DNA of 7,007 nucleotides from Deltaproteobacteria bacterium (GTDB taxonomy: Bacteria > Myxococcota_A > Polyangia > Haliangiales > Haliangiaceae): contig JACCQV010000427.1 in assembly GCA_013813945.1 (NCBI GenBank), forward strand, positions 1-7,007, written 5' to 3'. The notes beneath the pieces were generated by a model. It was given only the letters and a program-made list of their open reading frames with translations. It did no database searches and had not been told where the DNA came from. Every line of letters starts with the position of its first letter. Position 1 is the stretch's first letter. The position numbers were made by a program, and so were the translations under genes. Shown here in pieces: positions 1 through 6,572 of this stretch.

Positions 1-1695
1 ACGAGCGGGGGCGGCGATCTGCTCTCGATCGAGGTGTCGCCCGCGAACGCCACGCTGAACTGGACGGGCCTCCCACTCTCGCAGAGCTACACCGCGACCG
101 GCACCTACGAAGACGGCAGCACCGCGACGCTGACCGACGTGGTGTTCACCCTCGATGCGGATGGCACGCGACTCGGCGCGTTCGCGGCCGAGGACTTCAC
201 GGTCAGCGGTGAGGCCGCCGGCAAGGGTGGCGTGTTCGCCACGACGGGCGAGATCACCGGCTCGACGTCGGTGATCGTCACCGTGCATCCCGTGCGTCTC
301 GGTCCGGGCGTACCAGCCGACGGCGCCGACAAGTTCCCCGATGTGTCACCGCCCGGTGCGCTCTCGCCGACCGTCGTCTACCCGCTCGACAAGGCGGTGA
401 TGCCCACGAGCGTGAAGTCACCGAACGTGCAGTGGGAAGGCGCCGCCACCACCAACGACCTCTTTCGCGTCCGGATGATCGCCGGGTTCGCGACGATCGA
501 CACGATTCTCGCGCAAGCGCCCGGCTTCACGTCGAGCTCGCAGCTCTCGGTCAGCGACTGGCAGATCCTCATCAACAGCGCGTCGGGCGGTGAGATCAGC
601 GTCTCCGTCGATCACTGGGATCCGACCACCGGCGCCCAGGGCGGTGCAGCCGTCGATCTGAAGCTGATCCGCGGCGACATCACCGGCGCCATCTACTACT
701 GGAACCTCGGCGCTGGCCGCATGGAGCGCATCGATACCGCGGGCCGTGCGCTCGCGATCCAGAACCCGCCTCCCCGCCCCGGCGATGGCCAGCGCTGCAT
801 CGCGTGTCACTCGGTCAGCAAGGACGGCCGCTACCTCTCGGGCTCGCTGTGGGACGCCGGGCAGCAAGGCGCCGTGTTCGACATGAGCAATCCGAGCGTG
901 GTCACCGCCGATCCGGCGCCGACGCTCGCGCCGCTGAGCACGACGACGTACACGCAGCTGTTCTCGACGTTCAACCACGATGCCACGCGCCTCATGCTCA
1001 ACGTCGGCAATTCGCTGACGCTGATCGATCCGCGCAATGGCGCCACCGTCCCGACGAACGGCACTCCCCTGCCCGCGACCGGTTCCTCGCACCCGAGCTG
1101 GTCGCCCGATGGGACGTTGATCGCGTACGTCAACAATCACAACGGCGCCAGCTGGGCCGTCGATTACACGGCTGGCGATCTCGCCGTGCTACCGTCGAGC
1201 GCCGGCGACACGTTCGGCCCGCCGACCACACTGGTCAGCAGCGCGGCGGCCGGTGCAGCCTTCGCCGCTCCCTCATGGCCGACATTCTCGCCGGACTCGG
1301 CGTGGATCGCGTACGGCGCGGGCGTCAACTCGCGCGGCCGCAACAACGGGATCCCAGCCACCTACCCCGGCGCGCTGTTCGTGATCAACAAGGCCGGGGG
1401 CACGACGCAGCGTCTCGACGTCGCCTGCGCAGCTGCGCGCGACTGCTATCTGCCGAACTTCAGCCCGTACGACATGGGCGAGCACTTCTGGCTCGTGTTC
1501 TACAGCTTCCGCAGCTACGGCAACGCGCTCGCTGGCACCAAGGGCACAAGCCGCCGCCAGATGTGGATCACCGCGATCGACAAGAGCAAGCTCGGCACGG
1601 CGGACGCGAGCTCGGTGCCGTACTGGGTCCCCGATCAGGACGTCGCGACCGAGAATATGAGCGCGTTCTGGGCGCCGCCCCCGCCGATCCAGTAG
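1..1695 (+). CDS. Ig-like/CxxCH/PD40 beta-propeller secreted protein (5' end missing)
   Basis: The frame is open from base 1, so the true start lies upstream; the GTG at 34 is internal to a domain and unlikely to be the start. There are 564 visible residues, numbered here from base 1. Residues about 8-97 look like a bacterial Ig-like (BIG2-type) domain, with an opening resembling SIEVSPANATL followed by alternating beta strands. A fibronectin-like segment begins near VYPLDKAVMP. At 796-810 (residues 266-270) lies CIACH, a c-type heme attachment motif, followed by SVSKDGRYLSG. Propeller blades of the TolB/PD40 type follow, with WSPDGTLIAY from residue 367 and FSPDSAWIAYG from residue 429. The tail keeps a pattern I associate with deltaproteobacterial CxxCH-PD40 proteins: HFWLVFYSFRSYG, then QMWITAID, then a proline-rich end. 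It is probably exported, because heme ligation and these domains are extracytoplasmic, but the signal peptide is outside the window. Substrate and function are unknown. A single heme suggests electron transfer or redox sensing, or CxxCH may have only a structural role. Confidence 0.85.
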   Translation, partial: TSGGGDLLSIEVSPANATLNWTGLPLSQSYTATGTYEDGSTATLTDVVFTLDADGTRLGAFAAEDFTVSGEAAGKGGVFATTGEITGSTSVIVTVHPVRLGPGVPADGADKFPDVSPPGALSPTVVYPLDKAVMPTSVKSPNVQWEGAATTNDLFRVRMIAGFATIDTILAQAPGFTSSSQLSVSDWQILINSASGGEISVSVDHWDPTTGAQGGAAVDLKLIRGDITGAIYYWNLGAGRMERIDTAGRALAIQNPPPRPGDGQRCIACHSVSKDGRYLSGSLWDAGQQGAVFDMSNPSVVTADPAPTLAPLSTTTYTQLFSTFNHDATRLMLNVGNSLTLIDPRNGATVPTNGTPLPATGSSHPSWSPDGTLIAYVNNHNGASWAVDYTAGDLAVLPSSAGDTFGPPTTLVSSAAAGAAFAAPSWPTFSPDSAWIAYGAGVNSRGRNNGIPATYPGALFVINKAGGTTQRLDVACAAARDCYLPNFSPYDMGEHFWLVFYSFRSYGNALAGTKGTSRRQMWITAIDKSKLGTADASSVPYWVPDQDVATENMSAFWAPPPPIQ

Positions 1696-1702
1696 CTAGC
1701 TA
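1693..1702. other. Palindrome shared by two convergent stop codons
   Basis: TAGCTAGCTA is a perfect 10-base palindrome. Its left three bases are the TAG stop of the propeller gene, and its right three, read on the minus strand, are the TAG stop of the lipoprotein gene. The spacer between the two genes is therefore 4 bases. No long GC stem with a T-tract is present, so it is not a standard terminator. Confidence 0.6.
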
Positions 1703-2020
1703 CTTGTCGTCGTCGTCGGCGACGCACTTCTCGGCGACGTCGGCGGTCTTCGCGTTGATCATGCAGTCGACCTGCTCGTCGTTGTTCGCGGACGTGCACT
1801 GGTTGATGCAGTGGTCGACGCCGTTCTCGAGCAGGCTGGAGAACTCGCCGAGCCGCTTGCGGCGGTGCGCATCGCGCTCGGCCTCCGGCATCGCTGCGAG
1901 CTCGACATCGATCTTCTTCCAGTAGACGAGCGTCCCGAAGTTGCGGCACGCCTGTTCGCACTTGTTCCGGTCACCTTTGCAGGCGGCGAGAAGCAGGAAG
2001 CCGACGACGAGGTAGCGCAT
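1700..2020 (-). CDS. Small Cys-rich lipoprotein with twin CX3C motif
   Basis: 106 aa, starting at the ATG at 2020 (MRYLVVG). The frame stays open far upstream, but that part is only antisense to the next gene. The start is chosen because it gives a short hydrophobic signal peptide ending in the lipobox LAAC with the lipidated cysteine at residue 14. The mature chain has six more cysteines: C21-x3-C25, C71-x3-C75, C86 and C99. A charged helical stretch separates the two CX3C pairs. The spacing suggests a disulfide-clamped helical hairpin. Mature residues after the Cys are KGD, with no Asp at +2, so by the usual Gram-negative (Lol) rule it would go to the outer membrane. It is divergent from the outer-membrane barrel gene across 51 bp and could be functionally linked to it. 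The acidic C-terminus is DDDDK. No Shine-Dalgarno is visible. I do not recognise a named family; small Cys-patterned lipoproteins of this style are common in myxobacteria. Confidence 0.8.
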   Translation of the reverse strand: MRYLVVGFLLLAACKGDRNKCEQACRNFGTLVYWKKIDVELAAMPEAERDAHRRKRLGEFSSLLENGVDHCINQCTSANNDEQVDCMINAKTADVAEKCVADDDDK

Positions 2021-2059
2021 GGGGCGTGCGTACCATGCCCCCCGGTAGGAGACATACGA

Positions 2060-2065
2060 TACGCT
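2060..2065 (+). promoter_or_regulatory. Putative -10 hexamer (TACGCT) of the barrel gene
   Basis: TACGCT fits TANNNT and ends 6 bases before the ATG at 2072, which would place transcription start at or next to the start codon. A second hexamer, TACGAT at 2055-2060, overlaps it. The only Shine-Dalgarno-like string, AGGAG at 2047-2051, is 20 bases from the ATG, too far to act on it. No clear -35 is visible. Confidence 0.3.
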
Positions 2066-2071
2066 GCGACC

Positions 2072-3202
2072 ATGCGTCGCGTGGCGTGCGGCCTCGTGAT
2101 CGTGGCCTCGACCGGGTTCGCGAATGCGGGACCGTGGACCGTGACCGTGGAGGGAGGCGGTGAGGCCGACACCAACGTCCAGCGGGTGGAGACCGGGCCT
2201 GGGCTGACGACGAACCGCGTGGCAGCAGGGGTCGTCCGTCTCGGGGCCAAGGTGGATCACCGAGCCAAGGCGTTCGGGGGCAGTTATGCGTTCGTGATCG
2301 GAGCGCTGAGCCGGTTGGTCACCGATCCCGAGGCGTCGACCGAGAACGTCACCCTGTTCACCGGAGAGCTCCGCTACTTGCGACCGCTCGAGCAGCGGCG
2401 CGTCTCGTTCGGCGTGGGGCTGATCGCGGCCGATGCGCAGCCCATCACCGACGACGTTGGAGCACGCACCTTTCGCAACCTCGGCGCCGATGGCCTGCTC
2501 GTGTTTGATGGGAGCGACGACGGAAAGGCCCGGAACCTGACTTTCGGGTTTGGCGTCCGGGACTTTGCGTACAAGCAGAATCACGACTTCGACTGGAGAG
2601 GACCGATCGCGATCGCGCGTCTCGACCTGACACTGTGGCAACCGTCGGGAGGGACTCGCAGCGTCGAGCTCGCCACGTACGTCATGTTCGAGAGCCGGTC
2701 GTACGCAGGGTCCGCCCTGGCCAACGCGTGCCCGCCCGGCGCACCCCCGAGTGACAACTGCTCGGCCGGCACGGTGTTCCAGCGCCGCGATCGCGTGCAA
2801 CGCGTGGGCGTCGAGCTCACGTGGACAGGATCGTTCGTCGCTGCCGCCGGCTACCAGCTCACCGCGATCGACTCGAACAGCTACGGGCAGTCGCTGCTTC
2901 GCCACAAGGGCACGGCGTCGGTGACTCGCTCGCTCCCTCTCGGGCTTTATGGCACCGCACTCGCCACGCTCCAGATCGATCAGTATCCCGATGGTCTCGT
3001 GATCAAGACCGATCTCCAGCGCTCGGAGTTCACGAGCCTCGACGACGAAAACCGCTCGAGCGTGCAGATCCGGATCGGCCGCGAGGTCTCGTCCGCTTGG
3101 TCGATCGAGGGACGCGCGGCGATCTGGCGCAACCTCGGCAGCGAGATGGAGACCTCGTTCCGTCGCGCGTCGCTCTATGCGGGCGCGGTCTATTCTCGCT
3201 GA
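2072..3202 (+). CDS. Predicted outer-membrane beta-barrel protein
   Basis: 376 aa. The frame is open from 1811, but the ATG at 2072 gives a proper signal peptide (basic MRR, hydrophobic core, cleavage at ANA|GP after residue 19), so I take it as the start. The mature N-terminus has short beta strands with a turn reading EADTNVQR, a type of opening seen in myxobacterial and proteobacterial barrel proteins. The rest alternates polar and hydrophobic residues in strand-length segments such as RNLTFGFGVRDFAYKQ, VGVELTWTGSFVAAAGYQL and SSVQIRIGREVS. It ends in a strand reading RRASLYAGAVYSR. C220 and C230 bracket a Pro/Gly-rich loop and probably form an external-loop disulfide. The last residue is Arg, not the aromatic residue of the canonical BAM signal, which weakens the barrel call slightly. 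It is divergent from the small lipoprotein gene and convergent with the coiled-coil gene (8 bp apart). The barrel call rests on pattern; substrate and family are unknown. Confidence 0.72.
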   Translation: MRRVACGLVIVASTGFANAGPWTVTVEGGGEADTNVQRVETGPGLTTNRVAAGVVRLGAKVDHRAKAFGGSYAFVIGALSRLVTDPEASTENVTLFTGELRYLRPLEQRRVSFGVGLIAADAQPITDDVGARTFRNLGADGLLVFDGSDDGKARNLTFGFGVRDFAYKQNHDFDWRGPIAIARLDLTLWQPSGGTRSVELATYVMFESRSYAGSALANACPPGAPPSDNCSAGTVFQRRDRVQRVGVELTWTGSFVAAAGYQLTAIDSNSYGQSLLRHKGTASVTRSLPLGLYGTALATLQIDQYPDGLVIKTDLQRSEFTSLDDENRSSVQIRIGREVSSAWSIEGRAAIWRNLGSEMETSFRRASLYAGAVYSR

Positions 3203-3210
3203 CGGTCGCG

Positions 3211-4218
3211 CTAGCGCCGCTGGCGGCGCGACTTCGTGATCGCTTCGAGCTCGGCGCGCTTCTTCTTGAGCTGATCGAGCCGGCCAGCAACCGCATCGCG
3301 CGCCTTCTTTGCCGCCTGTGCGCGCTGTCCCGGATCACCGGTGCGTTGCGCGCGAGTCAGGGTCTCGATCGTGGTCGCGTCGATCACGTCTGCGAGCACG
3401 ATCGTCGCATCGGACTCGAACGCCCCGCCACTGGCAGGATCGCTCAGACCGGTACCACCACCGCCGCCACCGTTCCCGGTGCCGGACGATTCCGGCGCGG
3501 GGCTGTCGTCGCTCACGCCCGCCGTGGCCGCGCGCCCGCCACCCTGGCTCGCCGTCCGCTGCGGCTGGTCGTCATCGCGACGCGATAGCTCGCCGGCGCG
3601 CTCGTGCTGCTTGCGGAGCTTGGCAACCTCGTCGAGGTCCTTGGCTTGCTTGTCGAGCCCGACCATCTGCTTGCGCAGCTGATCCTCGCTCTCGAGCAGC
3701 TGCTTGATGTGCTCTTCGAGCTCCTCGGGATCCGCGGTCGGATCGATCTCCATGTTGGGCAGCACGATGCGGCTGACGCGCCGGGTGGTCTGCGGTGCGA
3801 GCTGCGCCTTGAGCTTCGCGAGCTCCGCAATCCGCGCGGGTGTCGGGCCGCTCGCTAGCTCAGCGTCGACGGATGCCTGCAGCGTGCGGCGCGCGGCCGC
3901 GAGCACGCTGTTTGCCTTCGCGAGCTCCGCCTTGCCAGCCGCGAGCTTGGTCGCGGTGTCGTTCGCATCGGACAGAGCCGTGCGCAGATCCCGCTCCTGG
4001 CGCCACGACTTCCGCTGCTTCTTCAGCCGATCGATGGCCTCGAGCTGCGCCCCGTACTGCGTCGCGAGCACGTTGTGCTGGGCCGTGACCTGAACGACCC
4101 GGCGCTCGACCGCGCGCAGATCCTGCTGCGCGCGGGCCGTCGCTGCGGGCCGGGCAGGCTGCGCCAGGACCGTGGCGGGCGCCACAGCCAGGACGAGCAT
4201 GATCAGCCACCGGGACAT
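3211..4218 (-). CDS. Secreted periplasmic coiled-coil protein with Gly-rich linker
   Basis: 335 aa, starting at the ATG at 4218 (MSRWLIML). A TTG at 4254 is in frame, but it would put 12 residues ahead of the signal peptide. Residues 1-19 are a Sec signal with likely cleavage at VLA|QP. Residues about 28-140 form a long helical coiled coil rich in Ala, Lys, Arg, Glu and Gln. Residues 150-170 (RIVLPNMEIDPTADPEELEE) form a distinct block that looks conserved, with acid-proline features. Residues 164-212 are a second coiled coil. Residues 213-262 are a low-complexity linker of Gly, Ser, Pro and Asp, including a run of six Gly. Residues 264-335 form a final helical region with a strongly basic end (SRRQRR). 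The layout resembles periplasmic scaffold or adaptor proteins. No catalytic motif is visible. It lies downstream of the 128-aa gene on the same strand and convergent with the barrel gene. Role unknown; an envelope-spanning scaffold is inferred only from architecture. Confidence 0.8.
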   Translation of the reverse strand: MSRWLIMLVLAVAPATVLAQPARPAATARAQQDLRAVERRVVQVTAQHNVLATQYGAQLEAIDRLKKQRKSWRQERDLRTALSDANDTATKLAAGKAELAKANSVLAAARRTLQASVDAELASGPTPARIAELAKLKAQLAPQTTRRVSRIVLPNMEIDPTADPEELEEHIKQLLESEDQLRKQMVGLDKQAKDLDEVAKLRKQHERAGELSRRDDDQPQRTASQGGGRAATAGVSDDSPAPESSGTGNGGGGGGTGLSDPASGGAFESDATIVLADVIDATTIETLTRAQRTGDPGQRAQAAKKARDAVAGRLDQLKKKRAELEAITKSRRQRR

Positions 4219-4226
4219 CGGGCCTA

Positions 4227-4254
4227 TTGATAGCAGCCGGCGTGCCACGCTCAA
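4227..4254 (-). promoter_or_regulatory. Putative promoter of the coiled-coil gene
   Basis: On the minus strand, TTGAGC (4254-4249) is followed by a 16-base spacer and then TATCAA (4232-4227), a reasonable sigma-70-like pair in a GC-rich setting. The -10 ends 8 bases before the ATG at 4218, so the transcript would begin almost at the start codon. If real, the gene has its own promoter and does not depend only on read-through from the gene ending at 4316. Confidence 0.4.
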
Positions 4255-4315
4255 GTACCTGACGTCAGTGAGCTAACTGCCCGTCCCACCCCTCGAATGT
4301 GTGCCCAGCTCAGGC

Positions 4316-4702
4316 TCAGGTCTCAGATTCCTGAGAGTGCTCGCCCTGGATGCGCAACACCAGGTATCGCAGCGCCGCGGTGACCATCGCACCCACGGCA
4401 GCCAGCGGCTCCCCGCCCGGCCGTTCCCACACGAGATAATCGCGGCCTTCCGTGTCCACGATCGCGTGATAGCGGAAGCGCCGCAGCCGGTACCCGCCCG
4501 GCAGATCGAGGGCCTCGCCGTCGAGCGGGATCTCGCGCTCGAGCTCGCGCCCGTAGCGAGTCATCACCTTGTCGAGCGCCGCGACCGACAGCTCACCGCT
4601 CGTGCCGTCGTCATCGCGGATTCGCACCCGGTCGCCCAGGACCGTCACGTGCGTTCGCGCGTGAGTGCCATCCGCCAGGATTCGCTCGTCGAGGACTAAC
4701 AC
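4316..4702 (-). CDS. Hypothetical cytoplasmic protein, 128 aa
   Basis: It starts at a GTG at 4702 (MLVLDERILADG); no ATG occurs before the middle of the gene. The protein has no signal peptide and no cysteine. The N-terminal half is strand-rich, with alternating charged and hydrophobic residues (HVTVLGDRVRIRDDDG), compatible with a small beta-barrel or PH-like fold. Next comes a helix around DKVMTRYGRELEREI, then more strands (YRLRRFRYHAIVDTEGRDYLVWERP). A mildly hydrophobic helix, AAVGAMVTAALRYLVL, lies near the C-terminus and could touch the membrane or pack in the core. The tail is acidic and polar. Bases 4219-4315 (97 bp) separate it from the same-strand coiled-coil gene. It is divergent from the TPR lipoprotein across 52 bp. 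I do not recognise the family. It is called a real gene for its balanced composition, its tight fit between neighbours and its third-position GC bias. Confidence 0.65.
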   Translation of the reverse strand: MLVLDERILADGTHARTHVTVLGDRVRIRDDDGTSGELSVAALDKVMTRYGRELEREIPLDGEALDLPGGYRLRRFRYHAIVDTEGRDYLVWERPGGEPLAAVGAMVTAALRYLVLRIQGEHSQESET

Positions 4703-4708
4703 CGGCGC

Positions 4709-4714
4709 AGTCTA
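4709..4714 (-). promoter_or_regulatory. Putative -10 hexamer (TAGACT) of the 128-aa gene
   Basis: Read on the minus strand, TAGACT fits TANNNT and ends 6 bases before the GTG at 4702. No Shine-Dalgarno lies at a usable distance; the nearest AAGG is upstream of this hexamer. I see no convincing -35. It is consistent with a leaderless start. Confidence 0.25.
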
Positions 4715-4738
4715 CGCCTTGCACGATGGCGAATCAGC

Positions 4739-4746
4739 GGGGAAAG
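4739..4746 (+). promoter_or_regulatory. Ribosome binding site of the TPR lipoprotein
   Basis: GGGGAAAG lies 8 bases before the ATG at 4755. It is an imperfect Shine-Dalgarno, but it supports this ATG over the longer frame that opens with a GTG at 4665 and overlaps the divergent gene. Confidence 0.45.
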
Positions 4747-4754
4747 TCTCCCAG

Positions 4755-6572
4755 ATGCAACGCGTGCTCGCGCTCAGCGTGGCTCTGGCGATCGGGAGCA
4801 CCGTCGCGTGCGGCGGGCCGAAGCTCAAGGAGCACTCCGCAGTCGACCTGACGAAACACGTGCCCGCGACCCTCGAGGCGCAGAAGGCGCGTGAGGGCGA
4901 TCCGCGCACCGTCACGGTTCGCGTCTGGGTTGCCCCCGGCGTACGAGCCGTACCGAGGTGGCGCGACGAGATCACCGAGCAGATCGACTACGCGAGCCAG
5001 CTGTTGACCCCGCTGATCGGCGCACGCCTCACCGTCGAGGTCATCAAGGACTGGGAGCGCACCGGCGAGCCGCGCGATGCGCTGCGTGCACTGACCGAGC
5101 TCGACAAGGGCGACGGGGTCACCTGGGTGATCGGCTACATCGTCTCGAACGATGTCGCGAGCAAGGCGATGAGCGAGCTCGGCGATGCGCGACCACTCGG
5201 GAAACATGTCGTCGTGCGGTCGTGGGCCGAGAAGCCAGAGACCGAGGCGCTCGCTGGCACGCTGCCCGATCTCAAGGAGGCCGAGCGTACCGAGGTCCTC
5301 GCCGCGCACCGCCGCCACAAGCAGAGCGTCGTGCTGCTGCACCACCTCGCGGCGAGCCTCGGCGGAATTGCCGAGACGGATCCCGCGTGGATCCTTCATC
5401 CGACCTACTCGGCGAAGCAGACCTCGTTCGCGGATCGCACGCGCGAGCTGCTGACGCTCGCGATGGACGCGCGGCTCGCAGAGGAGCCCGAGATCGAGCT
5501 CGCCAAGCAACTGCTCGCGTCGATCGAGAAGTCGGAGTGGGGCGGCTGGATCGCCGCAAGTCGCGACGAGGTCGTCACCACGCTGCGCAACGTGATCGAC
5601 TCCAAGAAGGCCGGCAAGACCGCGAGTGACATCCCGGCCGCCGCGTACGATCACATCACGCGGATCAAGGAGCTCGCGCGCCGCGGCGACACGGTCAGCG
5701 CGCTCAGCGACCTCGACAATCTCCTGTCGGCGTATCCCGGCAATGCGTCGATGCACATCCTCAAGTGCGAGATCATGATTGCGAAGCCGGGCGTGGCCGA
5801 CAAGGCGACGCGCGCCGCGTGCAACCGGGTCAGCGAGCTGGCGCCGGGCGATCCGTCGCCGCACATCGCGGTCGGAGAAGCGTTCGCGAAGGCCGGAGAC
5901 GCCGCGGCCGCGCGCGCCGAGCTCGCACAGGCCGAGGGCAAGATAGCGAACCTGCCGGCGGACGCCGACGCGGCGTGGCGTCGCGTGATCGCCGTGTATC
6001 AGACGATGGGTGCACTGACCTGGACCGAGGAGGCGATCGAGAAAGCCAAGCTGACAAAGGACCCGATCGCAGCATCGCTCGCCCAGACGCGCGCTCGCTA
6101 CGGCGTACCGCGCGGGTCCAAGCTGGTCGCCCCGGAGCAGGAAGCGGCGCTCGTGGCATCGGTCAAGAAGGCGCTCGAGCTGGTCTACGCGAGCAAGTAC
6201 GCGGAGGCCGAGAAGGCTCTGGGAACCGCGGAGAAGACGTGGCCTGGTGCACCCGGTCTCTCGGCAGCGCGCTGCGACCTCGCCTTGCGCACCGGCCAGA
6301 TCGAGCCGGCACGCGCTGCATGTCAGCGCTCGCTCGCCGCCGATCCGAACGAATCATGGGCGCTGTACCTGTCGGGCGTGCTCGCGCTGCGCGAACCGCG
6401 TGGCACAAGGTCCGGGATCGACTTCCTCAAGAAGGCAATCGCCGTCGATCCGGAGCTCGGACAGGCCTGGCGGACGCTCGCGAAGGCGTATGGTCGCGCG
6501 AAGGACAAGCCGGCCCTCGACAAGCTCGCGGCCGAGTACCAGGTCCGCTTCGGTCAGAACCTCCCTCGATGA
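4755..6572 (+). CDS. Lipoprotein with degenerate metzincin-like domain and C-terminal TPR repeats
   Basis: 605 aa, starting at the ATG at 4755, which gives a signal peptide ending GSTVAC|GG with the lipidated cysteine at 19; Thr at -3 is an atypical lipobox residue. Residues about 50-235 form an alpha/beta domain: RVWVAP near 56, helix WRDEITEQIDYASQLL, then GVTWVIGYI at 121-129. HHLAASLGGIAE starts at 196 (base 5340), and ILHPTYS follows at 213. This layout resembles a zincin HExxHxxGxxH helix plus a Met-turn, but the Glu is His, the second and third zinc ligands are Ala, and the Met is Leu. Only His196 and the Gly remain, so activity is unlikely. From about 293 to the end come TPR-like helical repeats, e.g. 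ESWALYLSGVLALRE and LGQAWRTLAKAYGRAKD near 533-590. Two Cys pairs, C338/C356 and C507/C523, fit intra-repeat disulfides in an oxidising compartment. It probably acts as an envelope scaffold or binding protein. The next gene overlaps its stop by ATGA. Confidence 0.8.
   Translation: MQRVLALSVALAIGSTVACGGPKLKEHSAVDLTKHVPATLEAQKAREGDPRTVTVRVWVAPGVRAVPRWRDEITEQIDYASQLLTPLIGARLTVEVIKDWERTGEPRDALRALTELDKGDGVTWVIGYIVSNDVASKAMSELGDARPLGKHVVVRSWAEKPETEALAGTLPDLKEAERTEVLAAHRRHKQSVVLLHHLAASLGGIAETDPAWILHPTYSAKQTSFADRTRELLTLAMDARLAEEPEIELAKQLLASIEKSEWGGWIAASRDEVVTTLRNVIDSKKAGKTASDIPAAAYDHITRIKELARRGDTVSALSDLDNLLSAYPGNASMHILKCEIMIAKPGVADKATRAACNRVSELAPGDPSPHIAVGEAFAKAGDAAAARAELAQAEGKIANLPADADAAWRRVIAVYQTMGALTWTEEAIEKAKLTKDPIAASLAQTRARYGVPRGSKLVAPEQEAALVASVKKALELVYASKYAEAEKALGTAEKTWPGAPGLSAARCDLALRTGQIEPARAACQRSLAADPNESWALYLSGVLALREPRGTRSGIDFLKKAIAVDPELGQAWRTLAKAYGRAKDKPALDKLAAEYQVRFGQNLPR

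Noticed and set aside
418..1140. A 240-residue open frame on the minus strand inside the propeller gene
   Set aside because: Extremely rich in Arg, Ala and Gly, without recognisable domains. It is the antisense shadow expected in high-GC coding DNA; the plus-strand frame has clear PD40 and CxxCH motifs.
1700..1717. DDDDK at the lipoprotein C-terminus as an enteropeptidase-type cleavage site or tag
   Set aside because: It is the natural end of an acidic tail encoded by a GTC/GTC repeat (minus strand GAC); coincidence with the FLAG-type motif, nothing else suggests a construct.
2021..2905. The small lipoprotein frame extended to 401 residues
   Set aside because: The extra 295 residues are antisense to the barrel gene and would bury the signal peptide and lipobox in the middle of the protein.
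3214..3229. Inverted repeat GCGCCGC/GCGGCGC as a terminator between convergent genes
   Set aside because: It lies inside the 3' end of the coiled-coil gene, encodes its Arg-rich tail, has a very short loop and no T-tract; such repeats are common by chance at this GC content.
5340..5372. An active zinc metalloprotease
   Set aside because: The catalytic Glu and two of the three zinc ligands of HExxHxxGxxH are absent, so at most the fold is retained.
4734..5864. A 376-residue open frame on the minus strand opposite the TPR lipoprotein
   Set aside because: Arg/Leu/Asp-rich shadow translation with no signal peptide or domain; the plus-strand frame has a signal peptide, the zincin-like motif and TPRs.
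5765..6568. The small membrane protein frame extended upstream to 319 residues
   Set aside because: The upstream part is Arg/Gly-rich shadow of the TPR gene; the ATG overlapping the TGA at 6569 gives a clean two-helix protein.
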